Shown piece after piece: positions 9,638 through 19,014 of a DNA stretch of 64,000 nt. Each line of letters starts with the position of its first letter. Positions within the stretch are counted from its first letter, which is position 1. The notes below the pieces were generated by a model, which was given only the letters and a program-made list of their open reading frames with translations, searched no databases and was not told the DNA's origin. The position numbers were made by a program, and so were the translations under genes. This stretch comes from Asparagus officinalis. Taxonomy: Eukaryota; Streptophyta; Magnoliopsida; Asparagales; Asparagaceae. The stretch covers positions 33,319,110-33,383,109 of the forward strand of contig NC_033801.1 of NCBI RefSeq assembly GCF_001876935.1. The letters run 5' to 3'.

Positions 9638-11357
9638 TTCGAAAGTTCGCGGTTGACTGGGACGAATTTTCGGAATACTTTGGATCTCAACTCTGATCTT
9701 GGAGCTGTTGATTCCTTGTGGTAAAGGATTTGTTCTCTGCACTTGCTTCGAAGGCATCATGGTTGAAGGGATTTGCCACGTAGGACCTGTGTGAAGGTAT
9801 GCGCCATAATCCTGCTTCTGGAATGTGGGGGTGGACCCTACATTTTGAACTTGAGATGCGGGTCTCACCCTTACATGTTGAATTTGGAACACGGGTGTGA
9901 CCTCGGCGTTCGGTTTTTGCATCGCGGGTCTGACCTCAACGTTTTGACTTAAGACATGGAAGTGGCTTCCGTGCATTTTTGACTAAGTCTTTGAGACTTG
10001 TCTTTGGCTCATCTGTTTTAAGTCTCGGCTCACATCCATTAAGCTGATGGACCTGCAAACGTGCATAGGATTTTTGGCAAACCCTCAGCCATCAACGGAT
10101 TTGATAAGCCTTTACCGACTACCGTTTGAGTCGGGCTAGCATGTGGATTGTCTAAGTCCGTTCCACATGTAACGTTGTGCTAAGAGAATGAACCCTCTTA
10201 GACTTGATGCTATGATTTTGAATACATAGACTTTGTCATTTTCACGGGAAACGACTAACCGGCAACGCGTGTTAGGCGTAGGCTTATCTCTAATTAGGGA
10301 TCGAGATAAAGTCCCCCATGCGTGTGAGGCATGGATTTTGATGTCCTTTTCACGGTAAAAGACTAACCGGCAACGTGTGTTAGACATTGACTTATCCCTA
10401 CTTAGGATTCAGGATAAAATTCCCCATGCGTGTAAGGCATGGATTTTGGCGTTATTAATAACGACCTGCTACGATATTGAATACGTAGTATCATCCTATT
10501 GACAAGGATTGATAAGTTGATTGTCAGAGGTGTATTGTTAACGTGACAAATTGGGAGTGATGCAAGTTGAATGCATACTCTGTGGGGATGATGATCGTCA
10601 GAAGTGTAATGTTAACTCGACGATGTGAAAGATTCGTTACTCTTAATCCAGTGGATTCCAAGTAACCAACCCCCGGTCTTGATTAAGACTTAGTAGGGGA
10701 AGAAAAAGAGGTAGACAAGGCACATCGCCTAGTGAGGCACTATCCATGAAGTCGAAATAGAGGCACATCACCTGGTAGGCCATTATCTGATGAGTTTGAC
10801 TATCAGAGGTAACTGTTAACGTGATAGTTTTTTGTGGACCCGCCATCCTACTTGAAGAGGATTGGCAAGAGAATTTGGAGGGAATGGACTATCAGAGGTA
10901 ATCATTAACGTGATAGTTTTGATAGACCCGCCATCCTATTTGAAGATGATTGGTGGGGGAATTTGGAGAAAGCAGACTATCAGAGGTGATCATTAACGTG
11001 ATAGTTTTAGTGGACCTGTCATCCTATTTAGGCCATTATCTGATGAGTTTGACTATCAGAGGTAAATGTTAACGTGATAGTTTTGTGGACCTGCCATCCT
11101 ATTGAAGCTGATTGACAAGTTGATGGACGTGATAGTTTTGGTAGATTCTGTGGTTGACAGAGGTATTTTATTAAACATAACAACTCAGAAAATTTATTAC
11201 TCAGAATCCAATGAACTACAAATAAATCAACCCCCAGTCTTGAATAAGTGCATGGGGAAAAAGGGTAGACATGGCACGTCGCCTAGTGGGCCACAATCTA
11301 ACGAGCTTGACTATCAGAGGTAGTTGTTAACGTGATAGTTATTGGAGACCCGGCATC
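9638..11357 (-). repeat. Repeat-rich 3' tail of nested element
   Basis: No gene. Three repeat blocks can be seen: short degenerate units at about 9790-9960; a ~140-bp unit with 'gactaaccggcaacg.gtgttag' and 'catgcgtg.gaggcatgg' at about 10200-10450; and a block at 10780-11365 where 'gactatcagaggta..tgttaacgtgatag' recurs at least five times together with 'ccgccatcctatt'. The second block is the reverse-complement counterpart of repeats at 15165-15850 in the host element. Confidence 0.75.
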
Positions 11358-13109
11358 CTACTGAAGAGGATTAGCTTCAGTGGTCGTAGTATCTTCCGGT
11401 TCTGATTGGGAAGAATGAGCTTGGTCCGATTGCTCAGGAGAAGATTGGGCTTGGTCCGATTGCTCGGGCTGATCTTGCCCACTTTGTTCTTCAGCTTTGA
11501 TCCTGGCAATAATCTTCTGAGCCTGTTCGCCTTGAGAGATCAGTTGTCTCCAGTAACGGCATTCTGCAACCTCTATTCGAGCTAGGATGTTGGTCTGCAG
11601 GTTGTGTCGACAGGTCTCTACTAAGGTAGACTGTGTCATACCTGACGAACACCGGAGAGCCATGGTTCGGAACCTTTTAACGAAGGCTTTGACGGACTCC
11701 CTTTTCTTCTGCTTAGTAGCGAGAAGGGTATGGATGAAGACTTCTGTATCCTTTTCAAAAAATCTTGACAGGAAGAGTCTCTCTAAGTCTGCCCACCTTT
11801 GGATACATCCGGCAGGTAGTTTCCTGAACCATTCAAAGGCAACTCCCTTAAGGGTGCCAATGAACAATCGAGCCAGTATGGCATCGTTTGATATTACATT
11901 CCCAGTCTGTGACTTGAAATGATAGATATGTTGATTCGGTGATCCCGTGCTGTCAAAAGTTTGTAGCGTCGGGACTTCAAATTTTGGAGGATAAGGGGCT
12001 GCGTCCCATTCGGCAGGGTAGGGCCTGACAACTCCCTCATCTTGGAGCTCGCTTCTGTTAGCAATGACATTGAGGCGGGCTTCCAATTCCTCGATTTTAG
12101 CCGACTGAGGATTTTGCTCATACTCCGTCTCTCTTCCTTCATCAGAGGAAGATTCCAGGTTGTGGGCTTCTTGGTCAGAAGCCGTGTCATCAACCATTTT
12201 TCCCTTCCCTTTGCTTGTGTGAGGTCGGGACGAAGACGTTCTTTCCCTTCGGGAAGATTCTTGCCTGAGTGGCGAATCTGTCTTCTGAGATTTGGCCTTG
12301 TCTGCGACGAGTTGAGTCAACAGGGCCAGGAGTTCATTGATGGCCTCTTGCTGAGATTTGAGCATGGCCTCCTGCTCATCAAGTCTCTTCGCGAGATCTT
12401 CATGGTTTCCCGTCATATAAGCGTAGCTCTCATGTTCAACAAAAGAGCTTGATGACTGGGACTCTGCAATGGCTGAGTGTTCATCATTGGAATTGGTTCC
12501 CCTGGCTAAACTCCGATAGTTGACAGGGGGAATGGCTCCTGTTCGCGTCCGAGTATGTTGATAAACTCCATCAGACTTATTCAGGAAGTCTTTCAAGCCA
12601 GGAGACTGATCGTTCTCTGACTCATCGGAACTAGGAACTGATGATCTCCCTCTGCCGATCATGTTAGAAGTGACTCTAAGGTATTCATCCTCAGAAGTAT
12701 TCTTCTTATGTGAACGCCGTCGTTGGTTGGGTAAAGCAACGTTCGTAAATTGGTTGAACACCAGCAGTTGGGCCGCATATGAGCAGCATTGGCGTTCCGA
12801 GAGGACCGTAGGAATCAGTCGTTCACATTGAAATGAACGAATGACTTGTTGCATCGATCTTTCTCTCGATGTGAACTCTCTCGAATCTGTTATAAAGATT
12901 CGAGGAGAATTACTCACTGATTGTGAGGTTTGAACTGGAACCCCCAGTCTACGATTGGACAGGACTGGCTCTTGGTGAACAGGGATCTGGTTGAGATGCC
13001 TTGAATCCATGGACTTTTGACATCCGCCCCTCAATCTAGGCCAGGTTCCATATTGAATTTCATCACCCGAACGCATGCCTGAGCTCCAGGTGTTACTGGT
13101 GAAACGCAA
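11358..13109 (-). CDS. gag protein of nested element
   Basis: A single 583-residue frame without a stop, by far the best preserved retroelement ORF in the left third. Residues ~1-230 are basic and serine-rich. Residues ~240-270 look like a coiled coil (DEQEAMLKSQQEAINELLAL). An acidic, serine-rich linker follows. The Retrotrans_gag domain (PF03732) spans roughly residues 360-500: VVRPYPAEWDAAPYPPKF, FKSQTGNVISND, CIQRWADLERLFLSRFF, ESVKAFVKRFRTMALRC, then CRHNLQ. The C-terminus is a Gln/Ser repeat (EQSDQAQSSPEQSDQAHSS). No Cys/His motif is present. It would form the particle. The chosen start is the first Met of the frame; the upstream frame at 13471-13031 may be a leader or an N-terminal part. 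Confidence 0.85.
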   Translation of the reverse strand: MRFTSNTWSSGMRSGDEIQYGTWPRLRGGCQKSMDSRHLNQIPVHQEPVLSNRRLGVPVQTSQSVSNSPRIFITDSREFTSRERSMQQVIRSFQCERLIPTVLSERQCCSYAAQLLVFNQFTNVALPNQRRRSHKKNTSEDEYLRVTSNMIGRGRSSVPSSDESENDQSPGLKDFLNKSDGVYQHTRTRTGAIPPVNYRSLARGTNSNDEHSAIAESQSSSSFVEHESYAYMTGNHEDLAKRLDEQEAMLKSQQEAINELLALLTQLVADKAKSQKTDSPLRQESSRRERTSSSRPHTSKGKGKMVDDTASDQEAHNLESSSDEGRETEYEQNPQSAKIEELEARLNVIANRSELQDEGVVRPYPAEWDAAPYPPKFEVPTLQTFDSTGSPNQHIYHFKSQTGNVISNDAILARLFIGTLKGVAFEWFRKLPAGCIQRWADLERLFLSRFFEKDTEVFIHTLLATKQKKRESVKAFVKRFRTMALRCSSGMTQSTLVETCRHNLQTNILARIEVAECRYWRQLISQGEQAQKIIARIKAEEQSGQDQPEQSDQAQSSPEQSDQAHSSQSEPEDTTTTEANPLQ

Positions 13110-13471
13110 CTTTGAGAGTTGCGTTTATTTTGTGGAACGCACCCCTGAGGGTTGCGTTCATTTTGTGGAATGCGCCCCTGAGGGTTGCGTTCAGTCTTCT
13201 TCACATAGAGTCCATGTTTGGGCTCATAGACGCGAGACTTGCATTCTGAAATAGAAACGCAGAGCGCATGGTTGCGTTTAGGCTTACGAACGCGAGGCTC
13301 GCGTTGGTTGGAGGATCGATTTTCTCGAAGTTGTACTTGTCGTCGAGATCTTCTTCTTCGTCGAGCGGCATTCTTGTTGGCCTGTGTTAAGGTCTCTGTG
13401 ACGGAGAGAGCCAGAAGCATTCGAGTACAATCAGGCCTACCGAAGCAGTTCTGGGCAGAAGCGGTCAACAC
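13031..13471 (-). other. Leader frame of nested element with short repeats
   Basis: A 146-residue open frame, rich in Arg and Asn, overlapping the start of gag in another frame. Between about 13095 and 13200 a ~34-bp unit repeats three times and reads as ERNPQGCVPQN-type peptides. The first residues of the frame derive from antisense copia sequence, so its Met is not meaningful. I regard it as leader sequence, possibly once joined to gag. Confidence 0.4.
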
Positions 13472-13481
13472 AGCAGCTTAC
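13389..13481 (+). pseudogene. Ty1/copia integrase fragment captured next to the LTR
   Basis: On the plus strand about 31 codons read VTERARSIRVQSG then LPKQFWAEAVNTAAY, the highly conserved block near the end of the Ty1/copia integrase core. The match ends exactly at the LTR boundary (13481/13482). Nothing else of copia is present. It lies antisense to the gag element and occupies the place where its PBS should be. Confidence 0.8.
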
Positions 13482-14774
13482 TGTTTGTGGAAAATTTGTA
13501 GTAAAAAGACAATGAAGGAAAATTTGATTTGTATTCCTTTAATCTCAGTTACAATTGGATTTCCTGATTACAAAAGAGAGGAGAATGATCTGGATTCTCC
13601 CCTTTGTTTAATTCTGGGTTCTTCACGGTGGCGATGAGATGCCTCCCTCGAATGCTCGCGTCGAGTTTGCTTCTCGTTGACGATCCGATGTCTTGTTTCA
13701 CTGGAACGTGGTCTTCTCCTCACGATTTGACGTTGTGGAGAACTCTGAACGAGTTTAAAACTCTATGAAAGAGTTGATTTAACCGAAAGTCGGTTATAAG
13801 CCAAGGATGAAGAAGATCTTGTTGCCGATCTCAAAAGCTCCAACCGATCCAACTCCTCGATCTGATTATAAACAATCCGATCTCCAAAAATCCCCCCTTA
13901 ACTCTGTTGAGTTTGTTGTTATTTATAGGGGATTAAGGGGTGTAACCACCTCCTTAATTCGCTCCTAAGTGGGGCTAATGGGATGTAACCGCCCCTTAAA
14001 TCACTCCTGAGTGGAGTTGTGATCCCCTCAGATCGTGGGAAACGGTTTTGGAACCGTTCAACTCGTGTTTGAACGAGTCAAACGCAGATCCTGCATTCTG
14101 GCAGTGTCTGGAAGCTTGAACGCAGTGATTGGAAGCTGCGTTTGCAGCGGATGAAAGCTGCGTTTGGCAGCGATATAGAGCTGCGTTGGGCAGCGCTTGG
14201 AGCTGCGTTGAGCAGCGTCGGGCGACGAATAGAGCTGCGTTGTGCAGCGATATTGAGCTGCGTTGTGCAGCGATGTTGAGCTGCGTCGGGCAGTGATGTT
14301 GAGCTGCGTCGGGCAGCGATGTTGAGCTGCGTCGGGCAGCGAATAGAGCTGCGTCCAGTGGTGATTTAAGCTGCGTTTGCAACTTTTGGAGCTGCATTTG
14401 AGCTGCGTTCGTGGCTATGAACGTGGCGCATCTTGATGCTGGTACGTGGGGAGGACTTCCACGTCTTGGTTTGAAGAGACCATTGATTTGTAGTCTCTTT
14501 CTGTCGAAGCGTTGCAAAGATCATTGTCTTGTAATCTTCGTCTTGGCTCCTTGAGAATATGAGAGTTGTCAGATTGTAACTCCCGATGTTGATTGTGAAG
14601 GCTGTTGAAGTAGAGCTTCCATCAGTTGTCGTGAAGGTCGTCAGATTGTAACCTTCAGCGATCTACGTGAAAGTCTTCAAATTGTAGCCTTCTGGAAGTC
14701 GTCAGATTGTAACTTCCATCATCGGTGTTTTGATGGGGATCAGCTATCTATTGTGATTTTTTTGATAGCCTACA
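13482..14774 (-). repeat. 5' LTR of nested gag-only element
   Basis: 1293 bp, starting TGTAGGC at 14774 on the minus strand and ending ...CAAACA at 13482. It has a TATA box (tatttata, 13920-13927) and the 'gagctgcgt.g.gcagcgat' array at about 14150-14370 with one more unit than the 3' LTR. It is followed directly by copia-derived sequence rather than a TGG-type primer site. Confidence 0.9.
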
Positions 14775-15164
14775 CTTCACTCCCATTGTTTTTTGGTCAA
14801 ACCTTCCTATAGTTAGGACTAATGCTAAAATCCTCTCTTGATTCCTTTCATGAATGAGAGGCCCACATTCAAATCGAGCGATCAAATATTCCTATAGTTA
14901 GGGTCGTTTCAAACCTCCTACTTGGTCAAACCTTCCTACAGTTAGGGCCAAAACTGGGGTTCCCTCTCGATAAACAAGAAATCCATCTTCAGATTGGATA
15001 CTCAAGCCTTCTGATAGTTAGAATTATCCAAATCTATCTTGATTCTCGAAGTGGAGATCCCACTTGAGTTTCTTTCGCACCTAGAGATAGAATATAAAAT
15101 TTTTTCTCTCCAGAATCAGGTTCGTCTTTGCCCCAAGAGAAGACACCACTTTCTAATACCAAAA
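14775..15164 (+). repeat. Host tail repeats, part 3
   Basis: The phrase 'ccttcctatagttagg' and close variants recur at about 14803, 14889, 14930 and 15008, giving a degenerate repeat of roughly 40-85 bp spacing. No coding frame. Confidence 0.55.
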
Positions 15165-15850
15165 TCCATGTCTTACGCACATGGGGGACTTTATCTCGAT
15201 CCCTAAATAGAAATAAGTCTGCATTTAACACATGCTACAGGGTGGTCCGTTCCCACGAAAATAACCAAGTCTACGTATTCAACACTGTAGCACCAAAAAT
15301 CCATGCCTTTCATGCATGAGGAATTTTATCCCAAACCCTAAGTAGGGATAAGTCGGGGCCTAACACGTGTTACCGGTTAGTCTTTTACCATAAAAATGAT
15401 AAAAGCTCATGTATTCAACATCGTGGCAGACCGTTATTAATAACGCTAAAAAATCCGTGCCTTACACACACGGGAAATTTTATCCCAAATCCTAAGTAGA
15501 TATAAGTCAGTGCCTAACACGTGTTGTCGGTTAGTCTTTTACCGTAAAAAGGACAAAAGTTTACGTATTCAACATCGTGGAAGGCCATTATTAATAACGC
15601 CAAAAATTCGTGTCTTACACGTACATGAAATTTTATCTCGAATCCTATATAGAGATAAGTTAATATCTAACACGTATTGTTGGTTAACCTTTCTCTGTGA
15701 AAAGAACACCAGGATTTACGTCTAGGGGATGTTATCTCAATCTCTGAATAGAGATAAGTCTATGCTTAACACGGGTTGTCAGTTAGTCTATCCTCGTAAA
15801 AAGGATCAAGCCTATGTATTCAATATCATAGCACTAAGTCTAAGAGAGCT
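15165..15850 (+). repeat. Host tail repeats, part 4 (~140-bp units)
   Basis: About five diverged units, each containing 'aaatccatgccttac.cacgggg', 'tttatctcgaatcct', 'gataagtc..t.cctaacacgtgtt' and 'gtctacgtattcaacat'. The reverse complement of the same unit lies in the nested element at 10200-10450. Short open stretches across these repeats are incidental. Confidence 0.75.
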
Positions 15851-16215
15851 CATTCTCATAGCACAACATCACTTGTGAAACAGATTTAGATAATTCATAT
15901 GTAAGCTCGATTCAAATGGTAATCGATAAAGGTATATCAAATCCGTTGATGGCAGAGCGTTTGTTAAAAATCCTAAAGTTTGCGCCTAACATACGTTACC
16001 TGGTAGTCTATTCCCACGACAAATGATGAAGTCTATGTATTTCAATATCATAGCATTAAGTCTAAGAGAGTTCATTCTTTTAGCATAACATCACCTGCGG
16101 AACGGACTTAAATAATCCGCATGCTAGCCCAACTCAAACGGTAGTCGGTAAAGGCTCGTCAAACCGTTTACGGCTAAGGGTTTGCCAAAAATCCTATAAT
16201 CATTATGGTTATTTA
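15830..16215 (+). repeat. Host tail, two copies of a ~220-bp unit
   Basis: The stretch from 'atagcactaagtctaagagag' (about 15828) to 'gccaaaaatcctat' recurs from about 16047. Its counterpart, inverted, is at about 10090-10220 in the nested element. Confidence 0.65.
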
Positions 16216-16379
16216 TTCTAAACAAAATGAGTAATCGTAATAAGGTACAAAAGTCACTGATGTACCAACTTCACCAGTCGGTCTCGTGACTCAAACTCCT
16301 AGGAGTATACGAGTATAAACTAGTCCTCCCCGCTCTAATACCTTAAGAGCTTAAGCTGTGTAGACTCCAGTTAACGTAT

Positions 16380-16660
16380 GAGTACAAACTAAATTTATGT
16401 CGGCCAACACGTTAAATTGCAAGTCAACATCGGTTAATGTGTTGCAATGAAGGTCAAACGTAGGTCAACATGTTATGACGAAGGTCAAATGATGGTCAAC
16501 GCATTACGATGAATCTCAAACACCGATTAATGTGTTATGAAGAAGGTCAAACACCAATCAATGCATTATGACGAAAGTCAAATGCTGGTCCACGTGTTAC
16601 AATGAAGGTCAACAAGGGTCAACCTACTGCCATGAAGGTTAGCACCAACCAACACGTTGA
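16380..16660 (+). repeat. Host tail short repeats with 'gtcaac'
   Basis: A run of ~35-50-bp diverged units with 'gaaggtcaaa...gtcaacatgttatgacg'. At least six occurrences. No coding frame. The following 16661-16983 is unique tail sequence before the purine tract. Confidence 0.55.
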
Positions 16661-16983
16661 TAATTTCGCCGAAATAAGGCTCAAATCAATTACAGGTCAA
16701 AGGATAATCCCCAGGGATCTCAACTATGAGTCAGATATAAACTCCCAACAAAGGTGATCAGTTCAACATCGATTCAACAACATGAGCTAATTTAGATATC
16801 AACACGCCAGTCTTAGTTCAAGATTTCGACAACGGTCAGACGATAAACGCAGCACCGGAAGAATTTTAGCTATTCGATAAAATACTGGATAGACTAAAAG
16901 CTGAAAGAGTTGATGAATTGAAGATTGGGCATATTACATCCAAAGTATTCCAGACTTCTCTATAAAAGAATGAGACTGAAACA

Positions 16984-16999
16984 CTTTGGAGGGGGTATT
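16984..16999 (+). promoter_or_regulatory. Polypurine tract of host element
   Basis: ctttggagggggtatt immediately before the LTR start TGTAGGC. It is shared with the nested element. Confidence 0.75.
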
Positions 17000-18006
17000 T
17001 GTAGGCATCAAAAATCACCTATAGGTTCCCACACATAGCTCAAAATGAAGAGAAGGTGATGAACGCTATCACCTAAGTCAAATGAGATTATCTAGTGTCG
17101 TAAATGAGCTAACGAGTGCATGAAGCAAGTCAACAAAGCGTACGAGTCAACAAAACAATAAAATGTGCAAAACGGTGGAACAAGGCCAAAATGGAAAAGC
17201 CTCTGGCGGCCGAGTCGCATCAAAATGACTTGGCCAAGGCCAGGTAGCTCAGCCAAGGCTAGGTAGCTCGGCCAAGGCCGAACCACCTTGAAGTGGCTCG
17301 GCTAAGGCCGAGCGATCGTAGGGTGGTTCGCGCCCAGAAGTGCCCAAAACACGTTTTTCAACGGTTTATCTCAGGATTTGTTCGTTTTAAGTCTCCCAAC
17401 TACTTTGACATCATCTCTATACGTGGTTAAGCAGTTGTTAACTGAGGATAAGGTCAAATCATCATTCCTATCCTAAAATGCTGCATCCGAAGCCTATAAA
17501 TACAAGCTTAGGGTCCTATACGCAAGGGATCTAAAATTTAGGCGAGGTGTCGTCCCTGTGAAGAGTGAATCATGAATTTTAGAGAGGCTAACATATCTTC
17601 CTGAAGTTCTTCAATATAAAGAGGGAGAGTTCGAGAGATCTGAGGCCCATTCCCCTTTTCTCTGGATCAAACTTGGTTTTGATCTCGAAAAGAGTCGTAA
17701 TCTCACTTGGTTGAGATTATCACTTCTTCGATTGTTTCCTTTGTGAAGCAATAGCATTGAATTTTTATTCTATCAATCGAATCTAATCTGCGATGGTCCA
17801 CGGACTAACACGTCCTTAGCACAGGCAAAGATCTCATGCAAGCAGTGGGTGATAAACGTCCTCTGCTTGTGTTTTGAAGGGAGTTGTAACTTTTTTTATT
17901 TTCATTGTGTACGAAAGTCTTATAAAAAGACTAATTTTACTTTGACTCTGTAATCAATAAACGTATAATGGATTCAGTAATGAAAATAACTTTCGACACA
18001 AACACG
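17000..18006 (+). repeat. 3' LTR of host element
   Basis: 1007 bp from TGTAGGC to ...aaacacg (the terminal CA has become CG). U3 has a cluster of near-palindromic 'ctcggccaaggccgag' motifs at about 17205-17320. A TATA box is at 17495-17502. Confidence 0.85.
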
Positions 18007-18167
18007 CTGCTTGCGTCAAGCGTGAGCCTTTTTATAAGACTTCTCTTTACAATGGAAGAGTTTATTCTCCAGACGTTTATCGATACAACAAGGTTACAAG
18101 AGTGAGCCTTTTTATATGACTTCTCTATACAAAAAAAACAAAAAGAGGATTCGGTGAGCCATTCAAA
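18007..18167. other. Scrambled joint between two inverted LTRs
   Basis: About 160 bp holding two copies of 'gtgagcctttttata.gacttctct.tacaa', which look like pieces of the inverted LTR, and a short gag-like scrap ('gagtttattctccagacg'). No gene. It is filler between a forward and an inverted LTR. Confidence 0.5.
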
Positions 18168-18185
18168 CTCCTACTGTGGTCGCCA
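18168..18185 (-). promoter_or_regulatory. Primer binding site next to the inverted LTR
   Basis: On the minus strand tggcgaccacagtaggag follows the end of the inverted LTR. It is nearly identical to the site at 3959-3976 and shows the inverted LTR is a 5' LTR of a minus-strand element. Confidence 0.65.
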
Positions 18186-18249
18186 GTGTGTTTGCATCGA
18201 AAGTTATTTTCATTGCTGAATCCATTACATGTTTATCGATTACAGATTC

Positions 18250-18536
18250 TGTAATACCCCGCCCCGGAATCTCGGAGTTGGTATGCTATTAGATCTGATG
18301 GATTGGCCTTACAAACCACCATATGTCTTTTCAGCACGTTTTGTCCTCACTCACGCGCTCTCTAGAAAACTTCCCAGGGGGTCACCCATCCTAGAATTTC
18401 TCTAAGCCAAGCATGCTTAACTTTGGAGTTTCTAAGAGTTGGGTTCCCGAAAAAAAATACATCTTGGTGGTATGAGTATTCCAATCAAATCTATCAATAC
18501 TAATCACATCACCCTCTCAAGGGTTGCGGTATTACA
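18250..18536 (-). repeat. Cassandra 3' LTR
   Basis: 287 bp, differing from the 5' LTR at scattered positions. It carries the same 5S-like block near 18373-18436. Confidence 0.9.
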
Positions 18537-18552
18537 AACTCCCCCACTTAAA
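18537..18552 (-). promoter_or_regulatory. Cassandra polypurine tract
   Basis: On the minus strand aagtgggggagtt lies directly before the 3' LTR. Confidence 0.75.
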
Positions 18553-18712
18553 CTCGCAACGTCCTCGTTGTGCCAAATCATATCATCCAAGACCGTATCA
18601 TCCGTGTGAGATTCTAGAGGTGGCTCTTACGGCCTCAAGAGGTGGCTCCCGCCCTCTCGATGTAGCACTTTGCGCTGCATAGCACTTAGCTCTCATAATT
18701 CCAGTTGGCTTT

Positions 18713-18724
18713 GCTCTTATACCA
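18713..18724 (-). promoter_or_regulatory. Cassandra primer binding site (initiator-Met tRNA type)
   Basis: Two bases after the 5' LTR the minus strand reads TGGTATAAGAGC, one base from the TGGTATCAGAGC primer site known for many plant elements. Confidence 0.85.
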
Positions 18725-18726
18725 TT

Positions 18727-19014
18727 TGTAACGCCCCGCCCCAAAATTCTGGAGTCGGTACGCTATTAGATCTGATGGACTGGCCTCATAAACCACCATA
18801 TGTCTTTTCAGCACGTTTTGTGCTCACTCACACGCTCCCTGGAAAACTTCCGAGGGGGTCACCCATCCTAGAATTTCTCCAGGCCAAGCACGCTTAACTT
18901 TGGAGTTTCTAAGAGTTGAGTTCTCAAAAAGAAGATGCATCTTGGTGGTATGAGTATTCCAATCAAATCTATCAATACTAATCACATCACCTTCTTAAGA
19001 GTTGGGGTATTACA
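18727..19014 (-). repeat. Cassandra 5' LTR
   Basis: 288 bp with the 5S rRNA-like domain on the minus strand. Confidence 0.9.
18853..18907 (-). promoter_or_regulatory. 5S rRNA-like Pol III internal promoter in Cassandra LTR
   Basis: On the minus strand aactccaaagttaagcgtgc, then ttggcc, then aggatgggtgacccc match the box A and box C regions of plant 5S rRNA (AGTTAAGCGTGCTTGG and AGGATGGGTGACC). It is part of the transposon, not a 5S gene. Confidence 0.85.

Larger units (their letters stand above)
8210..14774 (-). mobile_element. Nested gag-only LTR retrotransposon, opposite orientation
   Basis: Two direct repeats (8210-9620 and 13482-14774) begin and end TG...CA on the minus strand and are flanked by a perfect 5-bp duplication, cttca (8205-8209 and 14775-14779). 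On the minus strand the order is 5' LTR, leader, gag (13109-11358), a long repeat-rich tail, a purine tract (9637-9621) and the 3' LTR. No pol domain is present. The tail repeats and purine tract resemble those of the host element, so the two are relatives. The PBS position holds a Ty1/copia-derived stretch instead. The perfect duplication shows a real retrotransposition, later than the host element. Confidence 0.9.
3195..18006 (+). mobile_element. Gag-only LTR retrotransposon (Ty3/gypsy Tat-like, non-autonomous), host of nested insertions
   Basis: A 5' LTR (truncated at its start) ends near 3957 and is followed at once by a PBS. A leader frame, gag, and a long non-coding tail of tandem repeats follow, then a purine tract (16984-16999) and a 3' LTR (17000-18006). 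No protease, RT, RNase H or integrase can be read between 7024 and 16984 once the nested elements are subtracted. The layout matches the TR-GAG / large non-autonomous class: gag supplied in cis, enzymes presumably in trans. A pol-bearing relative lies at 1-3137. Nested inside are a MITE (7457-7728) and an inverted gag-only element (8210-14774). Without these the element is about 8 kb. Non-autonomy could be ancestral or due to deletion. Confidence 0.75.
18250..19014 (-). mobile_element. Cassandra TRIM retrotransposon
   Basis: Two direct repeats of ~287 bp (18250-18536 and 18727-19014) start tgtaa.. and end ..ttaca and enclose only 190 bp. On the minus strand a PBS follows the 5' LTR and a purine tract precedes the 3' LTR. 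The LTRs contain sequence closely resembling plant 5S rRNA, the defining trait of Cassandra, a terminal-repeat retrotransposon in miniature that uses a 5S-type internal promoter. It codes for nothing. Flanks gattc (18245-18249) and tattc (19015-19019) are a 5-bp duplication with one mismatch; excision rejoins the interrupted LTR exactly. Confidence 0.92.

Noticed and set aside
18853..18907. 5S rRNA gene on the minus strand
   Set aside because: Only box A to box C resembles 5S rRNA and the same block is repeated in two LTRs with a Met-tRNA primer site and purine tract between them. It is Cassandra.
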